Assembly (NCBI GenBank): GCA_038230275.1
Contig: JBBRNO010000004.1
Location: 1 to 64,000 of the forward strand
Reading direction: 5' to 3'
From: JANXXV01 sp038230275
GTDB taxonomy: Bacteria > Acidobacteriota > Terriglobia > Bryobacterales > Bryobacteraceae
Length of the DNA stretch: 64,000 nucleotides
This document shows positions 26,168 to 34,297 of the stretch, one piece after another; within the stretch, counting starts at the first letter, position 1; the number at the start of each line of letters is the position of its first letter. The translations under genes and the position numbers were made by a program. The notes under the pieces are model-generated. The model saw only the letters and a program-made list of their open reading frames with translations. It was not told the DNA's origin and searched no databases.

Positions 26168-28882
26168 ATGTCAAATCAATCTTCCGTTTTAGTATTAGAT
26201 CCCGGACACGGCGGAGCTGTTCCCGTCGGCGCTTCTTCTGCCAATCGCGCGGTGTCGGCCAGTGGTCTGCTGGAGCGCGATCTGGCGCTTGACCTGGCGC
26301 TGCGCGTTCGCGATCGCTTGGTTAGCCGGGTGCGAGTGGTTCTCACGCGCGACAGCGACTGCAATCTCTCCTTGGCGGATCGGGCCCGCATCGCCAATGA
26401 GCAGAACGCCGACATTTTTTTGTCGCTGCACTTCAACGGAGACAGCGATCCAAGCCGCGATGAAACAGTGGCATTTGTCGCCCGCGATGCGTCCCGGGCG
26501 AGTAAGGCGCTGGCGCAAGCGGTGGCGGATCGAGTGTCGCTGGTAACCTTGGGCCGCAATCGAGGCGTGCAGCCGCGTGACCTGGGTGTGCTGGTCTTGA
26601 AGCGGCACGCGGCGCGCACGGCAAGCGCGCTTGTGGAGATTGGACATCTCACCAACCCCAGGCAGGCCGGGCTTCTGGAGCGCTCAGACTACAGAGACAC
26701 GGTGGCGCGAGCGATAGCCGAAGCGGTGGAAACGTCACTCCCGAATGGGGCGCGGAGCGCTTCACTGGACACCCCTCCGTTCACCATCGCGAAGAGTGTG
26801 GGGGCGAATGGGAAGAACCTGAAGGCCGACGTCGAGGTACTGAAACGCCGTCTGGTTTCCTTGGGCTTTAACTGGATTACCGTGAACGATAGCATGGACA
26901 ACGAAACTATCCGAGTGATTCGGCTGTTCCAATCTATTGTCCACGGATATGACACGGTAAGTGAAGATAACAGCGGCGTCGATGGAACGGTGAGCGTTCC
27001 CGGAAACACGTTGAGCTGGCTGCAGGCGCCGAACGCCCCGCAGTGGCAGACCATGCCAGGAGATTCGGCCGGCTTTGAGAATTTCGAACTGGCCGACACT
27101 ACGGAGGACTTCGATTTCGGAACGGACTGGCTAGCAAGCACTTTAGTCTCGGCCGGAGCGCGTTATAAGAAGGACTACCTGGATTCGCATGCGGCGGCGG
27201 CGCGCCTTTCGCTGAACGATGCGAGCCTTCCGCATGGCCAGAGTACGCGTGACCATAAAGGCCATCAAACTGGCCTGATGGGCGACTTGCGCCTTCCACG
27301 CACCGGCGGCAAGTCGGGGGAAATCACCCACGCAGACGCACTATACGATCGAGCCGCGGCGCGCGCTCAGCTGAAAGCGCTTCGCGCCGAGCCGCTGCAC
27401 AGCCTGATTTTCTTCAACGATGCGACGCTGATCGGCGAGGGTCTTTGCAAGCGTGCTGACGGGCACGACAATCATTTCCATTTTCAGATCAAGCCTCCGG
27501 CGATGGCGGCCGGCGCAAGCCTCAATGCCGGCGGCGCGAAGGCGAGTGCACTCTCAAACACGCCAGTAGTCTATGCGGGCGGCAGAAATCATGTGCCAAC
27601 CGCCGATGCAGCTTTGTTTCGCACGGCGCCGGATCCAATCGCAGTTACCGCCGCCACTCTGTTGCCGGAGCCCTCTACTACCGCGGACGCGGATCTGCGC
27701 GACGCGCTAACGGCAATCGGAGCAACAGGCGCTGAAATGACGGCCTTTGAGCACGGTGGCGGCTTGGTCCCCCTGCGGCCTTTTGCCGACGTGTTTGGAG
27801 GGGCCGCCCTGCAGGAGTTGATGCGCCGTCTGCGTTACACCAAACGTCAGATCCTGAGGACACCGCACACCTATGGCGCTGAGCTGGCGCGAAAGCTAGG
27901 CGTCAGCAGCGCAATTGAGATTCTGGCACCACGATTATTGTTGGCGATTCCGGGTCACTTCCGTGAATTGGCGCGCCGTACGACCGACGAGCGCGAGGCG
28001 TTCGCGCTTGAAAATTTCGGCTGGTTGTTCATGGGCTCCGTGCGGGATGCGATTCGCACGCGAATGAAGAAGAATTGGTGGGTTCCGCCATCGCCGGTAT
28101 TTGTCACGCCCTTCAGCAGTAGCCTGCCCTCTTTCACCACCGGCGTCCAGCGGATGATTCTTCGGTCGCTGCTAATCGACACCACGTTGAGCAGCGCTGA
28201 CTACAACGCTCACTTCAACAATTGGAAAAATGGTTTGGCGGGCCGGCAGTGGCGCATGGAAACCGGTGTGGATCCGGCGAGTCCCGGCGCGGGCCGGCCA
28301 TTTTATCCGCAGTTACTCAACATCCCGGCCGGCGTGAATATCGCCGCGCAGAAAACTCAGATCGATCAGGCGTGGAGACAGCGCAGGGATCAAACCGACG
28401 CGAAGCATCCCGTTAACTCGGCGCCATCTACAGCCGCGTTGATTCAATGCGAGAACGACCGTCTGGAACACTTGGGCCTCACCGAGATTGCGTCGCTGGG
28501 CGGGCTGGAACTGGTGTACGATTATCCGAAACTGGAGCCGGCGAAGGCATTTACAAAGCTGCCGGTGTTGACCGTGATCAAACCCACTTTCGAGCAATTC
28601 TGCAGCACGGTTCACGAACTTGGCTGGAATGACTTACTGTTCCAGACGCAGGGGGCCTTTTGCTTCCGCGGCACCAAGATTTCAGGCAACGCCGCCGGGG
28701 CGCGGAATATCTCCAATCACGGCTATGGTATTGCGTACGATGTGATGAACCATGAAAACGAACAGGGGCAGCGGCACGCGACGACCGATCCGCGAATCGT
28801 CGCCGTATTCGAGGCGTTCCACTTCCAATGGGGACTGAGCTTCCCGACGCCGGACCCAATGCATTTCGATTATCACCCCTGA
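26168..28882 (+). CDS. Amidase with peptidoglycan-binding-like, MepA-like and M15-like domains
   Basis: The start is placed at 26168, after the upstream stop at 26157. An earlier in-frame ATG at 26081 would add 29 unrelated residues. Residues 1-190 are an Amidase_3 domain (VLDPGHGG, ERDLALD, SLHFNG, LVEIGHLTNP). About 205-270 resembles a peptidoglycan-binding fold (DVEVLKRRLVSLGFN). About 315-445 has His363, His366, Asp373 and NHFHF (His433, His436, His438), close to the metal pattern of MepA/M15 endopeptidases. The C-terminus has NHGYGIAYD (His851, Asp858) and PMHFDY (His899), an M15 peptidase signature. It could release both glycan-peptide and peptide cross-links. No signal peptide seen. 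Confidence 0.82.
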   Translation: MSNQSSVLVLDPGHGGAVPVGASSANRAVSASGLLERDLALDLALRVRDRLVSRVRVVLTRDSDCNLSLADRARIANEQNADIFLSLHFNGDSDPSRDETVAFVARDASRASKALAQAVADRVSLVTLGRNRGVQPRDLGVLVLKRHAARTASALVEIGHLTNPRQAGLLERSDYRDTVARAIAEAVETSLPNGARSASLDTPPFTIAKSVGANGKNLKADVEVLKRRLVSLGFNWITVNDSMDNETIRVIRLFQSIVHGYDTVSEDNSGVDGTVSVPGNTLSWLQAPNAPQWQTMPGDSAGFENFELADTTEDFDFGTDWLASTLVSAGARYKKDYLDSHAAAARLSLNDASLPHGQSTRDHKGHQTGLMGDLRLPRTGGKSGEITHADALYDRAAARAQLKALRAEPLHSLIFFNDATLIGEGLCKRADGHDNHFHFQIKPPAMAAGASLNAGGAKASALSNTPVVYAGGRNHVPTADAALFRTAPDPIAVTAATLLPEPSTTADADLRDALTAIGATGAEMTAFEHGGGLVPLRPFADVFGGAALQELMRRLRYTKRQILRTPHTYGAELARKLGVSSAIEILAPRLLLAIPGHFRELARRTTDEREAFALENFGWLFMGSVRDAIRTRMKKNWWVPPSPVFVTPFSSSLPSFTTGVQRMILRSLLIDTTLSSADYNAHFNNWKNGLAGRQWRMETGVDPASPGAGRPFYPQLLNIPAGVNIAAQKTQIDQAWRQRRDQTDAKHPVNSAPSTAALIQCENDRLEHLGLTEIASLGGLELVYDYPKLEPAKAFTKLPVLTVIKPTFEQFCSTVHELGWNDLLFQTQGAFCFRGTKISGNAAGARNISNHGYGIAYDVMNHENEQGQRHATTDPRIVAVFEAFHFQWGLSFPTPDPMHFDYHP

Positions 28883-28937
28883 GTGGATGTCCGCTTTCTT
28901 GCCGATTATTCGCTTATTCTATTTCGGAGGGGTGTGA

Positions 28938-29771
28938 ATGGCCATTGTTCGGACGCAAGGAATCGACGTGTCGCACCACAACGGCAGTGTCGATTGGAAT
29001 AAGGTAGCTGCGGCGGGAGTTCAGTTTGCGTTTGCAAAAGCCTCCCAGGGAGCAGACGCTTCCAAACCCTGGTACAACGATGCGACGTTTGGAACAAATT
29101 GGCACGGGATGAAAGACGCCGGGATTATTCGCGGTGCGTATCACTTCGTGGGGCTGCCACTGGTTACGACACCGAAAGCGAACTGGAACGACGATATTCA
29201 CCGGCAAATTGACCATTTTCTGACGAACATCGGTCCATTGGAAGATGCCGACCTGCCGCCTGTTCTGGATCTTGAAGATGGCGACTCTCCGGAACGGTGG
29301 CGGAGTCTGATTGCGACTGATAGGAAGGGCGCCTTGTCCATCGTCCGCGAGTTGATCACTTATACCAAGCAGCAGACCGGAGGAATCAACCCGATCCTCT
29401 ACACCGGCAGCTTTTGGTGGAGCGAGCTAGGTGACCCCGACCCGGTTCGGGATGACATGCGGTTCGGCGATTGTGTGCTCTGGTTTGCGCAATATCCACG
29501 TGTTCATATGCCCATCCCCCTTCCGGGAAGCCCTGGAGCAACTGACTCCGGGGAAGCGTCGAGCTTTGCAGAGTACGCTGCCAGTCCGTCGCTGGCTTCC
29601 GGACAGCCGAAGCATATCCCGAAGACTTGGGGAGCGCCCACCACTCCTCGTTGGAATATTTGGCAATTTACGGCGTTCGGAACGCTGCCTCCCGCGGTGA
29701 GAGGTTTTGTGGATCTGAATGTGTTTAATGGAAGCTTGGAAGAATTGAAGAAATGCAGGATTGGCGGGTGA
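28938..29771 (+). CDS. GH25 muramidase (lysozyme)
   Basis: A single-domain 277-residue GH25 lysozyme that would cut the MurNAc-GlcNAc bond. Motifs are GIDVSHHNG (Asp10), FAFAKAS, GAYHF and PVLDLEDG (Asp111, Glu113), with NPILYTGSFWW further on. The length is ordinary for an enzyme without wall-binding repeats. Ribosome site GGAGGGG. It lies 55 bases after the previous gene and is the last of the + strand series, 16 bp from the convergent glycosyltransferase gene. I see no signal peptide. Confidence 0.93.
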   Translation: MAIVRTQGIDVSHHNGSVDWNKVAAAGVQFAFAKASQGADASKPWYNDATFGTNWHGMKDAGIIRGAYHFVGLPLVTTPKANWNDDIHRQIDHFLTNIGPLEDADLPPVLDLEDGDSPERWRSLIATDRKGALSIVRELITYTKQQTGGINPILYTGSFWWSELGDPDPVRDDMRFGDCVLWFAQYPRVHMPIPLPGSPGATDSGEASSFAEYAASPSLASGQPKHIPKTWGAPTTPRWNIWQFTAFGTLPPAVRGFVDLNVFNGSLEELKKCRIGG

Positions 29772-29791
29772 GTGCGGAATTAGGGACTCAC
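29768..29791. terminator. Short inverted repeat between convergent genes
   Basis: GTGAGT (29768-29773) and ACTCAC (29786-29791) form a 6-bp stem around a 12-nt loop, overlapping both convergent stop codons. No T-run follows in either direction, so termination activity is doubtful. Confidence 0.2.
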
Positions 29792-31041
29792 AGTGCCGCT
29801 TCGGTCAGGCTGTCGGCGACCTTCCGGGTGGTTCCAGCTACAAACCTAAGCTCCCGTTCAAACTTCGGCAGCGCACCCGCAAGAGAGAAGTGCTCCCGCG
29901 CAAATTTCTTACCTCTCGCGCCCATTTCTTGGCGAAGTTCCGGGTTGAGATAGAGGATATCCAATGCTTGCATAAGCTCGTCCGGACGACCAGCGTTGAT
30001 GGCGAGCCCTGCCCGCGATTCGGCAGCGATTCCGCGTGTGTCGTTACCTTCCGGCACGGCCGCGACGAAGGGCCTCCCTGAAGCCATGATGGTGGGAACT
30101 TTGCCCGGAACCGCTGGAACTCTTAAGGCCGGGTCCAGCGTGATGAGCGCCACGTCACAAGCCTGCAACACCGCGAAGTATTCACGGTTCGGCAGGCAGC
30201 CAAGAAACTTGACATTGGGCAATTCCGCAGCCGCCAGCCGGACCGATTCCGATTTGACGCCATCCCCAGCGAGCACGAATCGCCAGTCCGGCCGATCCAC
30301 GCGGCAGCGCCGTGCACACTCAAGAATGACGGCCATATCCTGCGCGTGCCCCATCAGGCCCGCATAAAGAACGACAAATTCTTTCCCAACCTTCCACAGT
30401 TCCCGGAACGCCGCGCCCCGGTCGGGCCCTTCGCAATGACGCATGTCGACGAAGTTGTTGACGAACGTAACATGGCCTTTGCCCAGACAAGGGAATGCAC
30501 CCAAGATATCCAGCGTTGCTGGAGCAGCGGTTATGATTCTGCCGGAGTTCCGGTACGCGGCACGCTCGATCCAGCGCATCAACCCAATCAGCAATCGATT
30601 CCTGAGCATGCCCAAGTCAATTGCCGTTTGAGGATAGAGGTCGTGCAGATGGATAACATAAGGCGTTCCGCGCAGCCTCTTTGCAAGAATTGCCGCAATC
30701 GTTAACGGCAGTGGCGGCGACGATACGAGCACGGCGTCCACTGCATGCGCCCGAAGCAGGCGTATGCCAATACCGATGCTGACCGCAACCTGATCCAGAC
30801 CGCGCAGCAACGGCGACGAACCACTGAACAAGCTGGCGACCCTGGCGACCTTGACCCCATTGCAGATTTCCGTTGCGGGCACCGCGACCCGGCCGTCTCC
30901 CGGCACAAATTTTGTGGGATACCGTGTCAAGACCGTCACATCGTGTCCCAGCTGCACTAGTCCCTCGGCAAGCCCGCAGCACAAATAAGCTGCCGCGCGT
31001 GCTTCCGGTGCGTATCGATCGGTGAGGACGATCAGTTTCAT
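29788..31041 (-). CDS. WbuB-like glycosyltransferase (GT4)
   Basis: A GT4/GT-B glycosyltransferase of the WbuB type, which adds an N-acetyl-6-deoxyhexose to an undecaprenyl-linked glycan on the cytoplasmic face. Motifs are MKLIVLTDRYAPE at the N-terminus, YVIHLHDLYPQTAIDLG, and near the C-terminus the donor region (GKVPTIMASGRPFVAAVPEG). The ATG at 31041 overlaps the stop of the upstream epimerase gene. A longer open frame upstream of it lies inside that gene and is not likely. The adjacent sugar-nucleotide genes suggest its donor. Confidence 0.85.
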   Translation of the reverse strand: MKLIVLTDRYAPEARAAAYLCCGLAEGLVQLGHDVTVLTRYPTKFVPGDGRVAVPATEICNGVKVARVASLFSGSSPLLRGLDQVAVSIGIGIRLLRAHAVDAVLVSSPPLPLTIAAILAKRLRGTPYVIHLHDLYPQTAIDLGMLRNRLLIGLMRWIERAAYRNSGRIITAAPATLDILGAFPCLGKGHVTFVNNFVDMRHCEGPDRGAAFRELWKVGKEFVVLYAGLMGHAQDMAVILECARRCRVDRPDWRFVLAGDGVKSESVRLAAAELPNVKFLGCLPNREYFAVLQACDVALITLDPALRVPAVPGKVPTIMASGRPFVAAVPEGNDTRGIAAESRAGLAINAGRPDELMQALDILYLNPELRQEMGARGKKFAREHFSLAGALPKFERELRFVAGTTRKVADSLTEAAL

Positions 31042-32183
31042 ACCGGCGTTGCATCGGAAGGCGGGGCGGGCATCCGGCTCCACTCCGCTTCGGCTGCATC
31101 CGGCAGGCGGAAACCAAGGACGAGCCGGCAAACGGTGTCGGCGACGTGCGGCTCCAGGTATTCGGGCGGTACGTTCCACACACCCGCTCGACCGATGACG
31201 AACCGCACGGCACGAATCACCATCCCAGGCTCGACGCCGGAGAGGAAAGTGGCGCCGCATTCGACAGCCTCAGGGCGTTCTGTTACGTCGCGCAGGGTGA
31301 CATTCGGCACACCGAAAATACACGCCTCCTCCTGCACGGTGCCGCTGTCTGAAAGGATACAAGCGGCATTCCGTTCGAGCTTCACGAAATCGAAGAATCC
31401 AAGTGGCGGGACAAATCGGATGCCGGTCGCGTCCAGGTCCAGACCGAAGGCTTCGGCGCGAGAACGGGTCCGGGGATGCAGAGAGCAGACAATCGGATAT
31501 CCGTATTCGTCCTTTAGCGCCGACAAGGCTTGCACCACGTTACGCAACCGGTCTTCCCGGTCGACATTCTCGCTGCGATGGAGCGTGACCAGAAAGAACC
31601 GGCCTGCTTCGAGGGCGAGTTCGTCCAGTACGCGACTGCCCTCAATGCTGTCGGCGTAGTAATTGAGCACCTCTTTGATTGGGTTACCCGTAACGTAGAT
31701 GCGCCGCCCCGGGATACCTTCCGACAGGAGGTTTTCGCGGCTGCGGTGAGTGTAGGGAAGAAGGACGCTGCTGGAATGATCGATAATGCGGCGATTTACT
31801 TCTTCCGGCACACGATCGTCGTAGCAGCGGTTTCCTGCCTCCATGTGGTAGACCGCTATCCCCAGACGGCGGGCAACGATCGCGGCGAGGCCACTATTTG
31901 TGTCACCCAGCACCAGAAGCCGCTCCGGACGATAGCGCAGGAAGAGCTCTTCGCTGCGCTCGAGAATCTGCCCGACCTGTCCCCCAAAACTGCCGGCGCG
32001 CACACCCATGTATACGTCTGGCCGGCGAATGCGCAGATCGTCGAAGAAAATCTGGCTCAGCCGCTCGTCGTAGTTCTGGCCGGTATGGACGAGGGTGTGG
32101 CTGGCCTGGGAATCGAGTAGAGGGATTATGCGGCTCAGGCGGATGATTTCCGGGCGGGTGCCCAGGATTGTCATGATTCTCAT
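31038..32183 (-). CDS. UDP-N-acetylhexosamine 2-epimerase (WbjD/FnlC/WbvD type)
   Basis: A 381-residue member of the non-hydrolysing UDP-GlcNAc 2-epimerase family: TILGTRPEIIRLS, VHTGQNYDE, VLGDTNSGLA, YHMEAGNRC, PEEVNRRIIDH, VTLHRSENVD and SDSGTVQEEA. In the L-FucNAc and L-QuiNAc pathways this enzyme does the last epimerisation at C-2. It sits beside the 4,6-dehydratase and the reductase genes and overlaps the glycosyltransferase gene by four bases. Confidence 0.92.
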   Translation of the reverse strand: MRIMTILGTRPEIIRLSRIIPLLDSQASHTLVHTGQNYDERLSQIFFDDLRIRRPDVYMGVRAGSFGGQVGQILERSEELFLRYRPERLLVLGDTNSGLAAIVARRLGIAVYHMEAGNRCYDDRVPEEVNRRIIDHSSSVLLPYTHRSRENLLSEGIPGRRIYVTGNPIKEVLNYYADSIEGSRVLDELALEAGRFFLVTLHRSENVDREDRLRNVVQALSALKDEYGYPIVCSLHPRTRSRAEAFGLDLDATGIRFVPPLGFFDFVKLERNAACILSDSGTVQEEACIFGVPNVTLRDVTERPEAVECGATFLSGVEPGMVIRAVRFVIGRAGVWNVPPEYLEPHVADTVCRLVLGFRLPDAAEAEWSRMPAPPSDATPV

Positions 32184-32212
32184 GCAGCGAATTTCCCCTC
32201 TGGGTGTGTTAC

Positions 32213-33310
32213 TTAGCGCAGCAGTTCCGGTTGCAACTGCATTACAGCCATGGGATCCGGAACGTTCTCCAACTCGCCTTCGGGCAGCAGGAGATTGGTG
32301 GATTTCATCAAGGCAGCCGTTTCCTCGGGAGTCATCACGTCGTCACCGGAACTGTATTCCTTGTTGAGGCAGTTGGATTGCTCCCGATTGCCCGCGATTT
32401 CCGCGAGCATTGGCCGGATGGCGTACCAGCGCCCACGTTCCACGGTTCTGACCGATTCATCGTCGCTGACCAGGGATTCGTGGATCTTCTCACCTGGCCG
32501 AATTCCGGTGATCACCTGTTCAATCCGCCGGTTTCCGATGAGGGCAGTGGCAATGTCGACAATCCTGGCCGATGGAGCGTGAGGTACATAGATTTCGCCG
32601 GGAAAACCGGTTCGGATCGCGGCGAAAATCGTGTCGACAGCCGCATCCAGGGTGAGGAGAAAGCGCGTCATATCCGGGGTGGTAATGGTAACCGGGCCAC
32701 CCTGACGGATCTGGTCGTGAAAGAACGGAACCACCGAACCACGCGATGCGAGGACATTGCCATAGCGGACACAAACGAAGCGCGTACCCGGACAGCGCAT
32801 GTTCGCCTGGATAAAGATCCGCTCCTGTACCGCTTTGGTCATGCCCATGGCATTTACCGGCTTGCAGGCCTTATCGGTGGACACACCGACGACTGTTTCG
32901 ACCAGCAGCGTATGTTCCTGAATAGCCCGAACGATATTCTCAGCACCGTTGATATTGGTGCGTACAGCTTCATAGGGAAAATACTCGCAGGTGGGCACCT
33001 GCTTCATCGCGGCGGCATTGATGACGACGTCGGAGCTTCGCAGCACGGACGCCACACTTCCGAAGTCGCGAACGTCGCCGATGCGGAAGTCGAGAACCTG
33101 TTCAAAATCCCGATAGACCAGGTCGTCTGTGGCGGCCCTGCGCTTTTGAAATTCCAGCCGCATGAAGAACTGCTTTGCTTCGTCGCGCGAGAAGATGATG
33201 ATCTTGGAGGGGACTCCCATTTCGCCGGTGAGCAGCCGCTTTACAAGCGTTTTGCCGAGGGAACCGGTGCCACCGGTGACCAGGATACGTTTACCATGTA
33301 GTGGTTTCAT
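32213..33310 (-). CDS. UDP-GlcNAc 4,6-dehydratase/5-epimerase (WbjB/FnlA/CapE type)
   Basis: A short-chain dehydrogenase of 365 residues with the NAD-binding motif TGGTGSLGKTLVKRL and NAAAMKQVP, where the usual catalytic Tyr is replaced by Met, followed by GVSTDKACKPVNAMGMTKA. These are typical of enzymes converting UDP-GlcNAc to 4-keto-6-deoxy-L-hexose intermediates. This is the first step to UDP-L-FucNAc or UDP-L-QuiNAc. The start overlaps the end of the reductase gene (ATGA). Confidence 0.92.
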   Translation of the reverse strand: MKPLHGKRILVTGGTGSLGKTLVKRLLTGEMGVPSKIIIFSRDEAKQFFMRLEFQKRRAATDDLVYRDFEQVLDFRIGDVRDFGSVASVLRSSDVVINAAAMKQVPTCEYFPYEAVRTNINGAENIVRAIQEHTLLVETVVGVSTDKACKPVNAMGMTKAVQERIFIQANMRCPGTRFVCVRYGNVLASRGSVVPFFHDQIRQGGPVTITTPDMTRFLLTLDAAVDTIFAAIRTGFPGEIYVPHAPSARIVDIATALIGNRRIEQVITGIRPGEKIHESLVSDDESVRTVERGRWYAIRPMLAEIAGNREQSNCLNKEYSSGDDVMTPEETAALMKSTNLLLPEGELENVPDPMAVMQLQPELLR

Positions 33311-34203
33311 TGAGAGAGCCAGAGTTCGTAGGGAGTGCTGTCGGTTACCAATTGATTGACAAGTTCAGGCCAAGATGGGGCGGTGTAGCCAATCGTGCGG
33401 TGGAGTTTTTCGCCAAGCATGCTCCGATCGGAGCGTTCCATCTCGTCCGGCGTGATATCAACCTCCAGCGAGTAGGCGTCGCGGAGAAGGCACAAGAGGT
33501 CGTATTTCGAGATGGGGCGGCTTGCCACCTGGTACAGACCGGTGAGGGCCGGGTGGTTCGTGATGATGTCGGCGAGCAAGTCAGCAAGGTGGTTGGTGGT
33601 GACGCCGGCGTAAATGACATGTTGAAAGCCTCGTATCTTCTTGCCGCGTTGCGCCAGAAACCAATCGAGCAGAGACCGGTGCTGGGCCAATTCCCGTCCA
33701 ATGATAGAGGTTCGAAGCGTGAGAGCATTCGCGGCTTGCGTCTCTCCCAGGAATTTCGAGCGTCCGTACAGATCGTCAGCATCGGACTGGTCTTCTTCTG
33801 TATAGCTGCCGCGGTGGCCTGAGAATACACAATCCGTCGAAAAGTGGATCAGTCGCCCACCCCAACCCGCTGCGAGCGCCGCCAACTGGTGCGGGAGCAG
33901 AGAGTTGATGGTGATGCTGAGGACGGGATCGATTGCCTCGGCCCGCTGCTTGATGACGCCGACGCAATTGACGATGAAATCCGGTCGAATTCCGACGAGC
34001 GCCGTGCCGAGAGAGTCGAAGTTGGTGACATCTATGCCATGCCAGACGTCCGGGCCTTGCAGAAGGCTAACGCGGTGGTACGGCGGGTAGTCGGCAGGCG
34101 TTCGCGTGGTTGCGAGGGTGCCGGGGAAATCGGCGCGGAGACGCTGGAAGATTTTATGGCCAAGCATGCCAGAGGCGCCGAGGACTATGATTTTGGGAGA
34201 CAT
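33307..34203 (-). CDS. RmlD-like NAD(P)-dependent sugar reductase
   Basis: A 298-residue SDR protein: IIVLGASGMLGHKIFQRL, DFIVNCVGVIKQR, STDCVFSGHRGSY and DLYGRSKFLGE (catalytic YxxxK). It resembles dTDP-4-dehydrorhamnose reductase (RmlD) and the WbvR reductase. It lacks the extra C-terminal cupin part of WbjC/CapF enzymes, so the local pathway may make UDP-L-QuiNAc rather than UDP-L-FucNAc (inference). The start at 34203 is chosen over an upstream frame extension because the Rossmann motif begins there. Confidence 0.85.
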   Translation of the reverse strand: MSPKIIVLGASGMLGHKIFQRLRADFPGTLATTRTPADYPPYHRVSLLQGPDVWHGIDVTNFDSLGTALVGIRPDFIVNCVGVIKQRAEAIDPVLSITINSLLPHQLAALAAGWGGRLIHFSTDCVFSGHRGSYTEEDQSDADDLYGRSKFLGETQAANALTLRTSIIGRELAQHRSLLDWFLAQRGKKIRGFQHVIYAGVTTNHLADLLADIITNHPALTGLYQVASRPISKYDLLCLLRDAYSLEVDITPDEMERSDRSMLGEKLHRTIGYTAPSWPELVNQLVTDSTPYELWLSQ

Positions 34204-34297
34204 GAAAGAGATCAGAGAAAAACTGTCGGACACTGGTGCCCTAACGAGACCCGCCATTGTGCCAATTCGCCGGGATGGCGGACCGCGATCCATTTTC

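Noticed and set aside
1651..29771. Prophage, tailocin or extracellular contractile injection system
   Set aside because: Wall hydrolases in a series suggested it, but I found no sheath, tube, baseplate, spike, portal, terminase, capsid or AAA+ tail-assembly protein.
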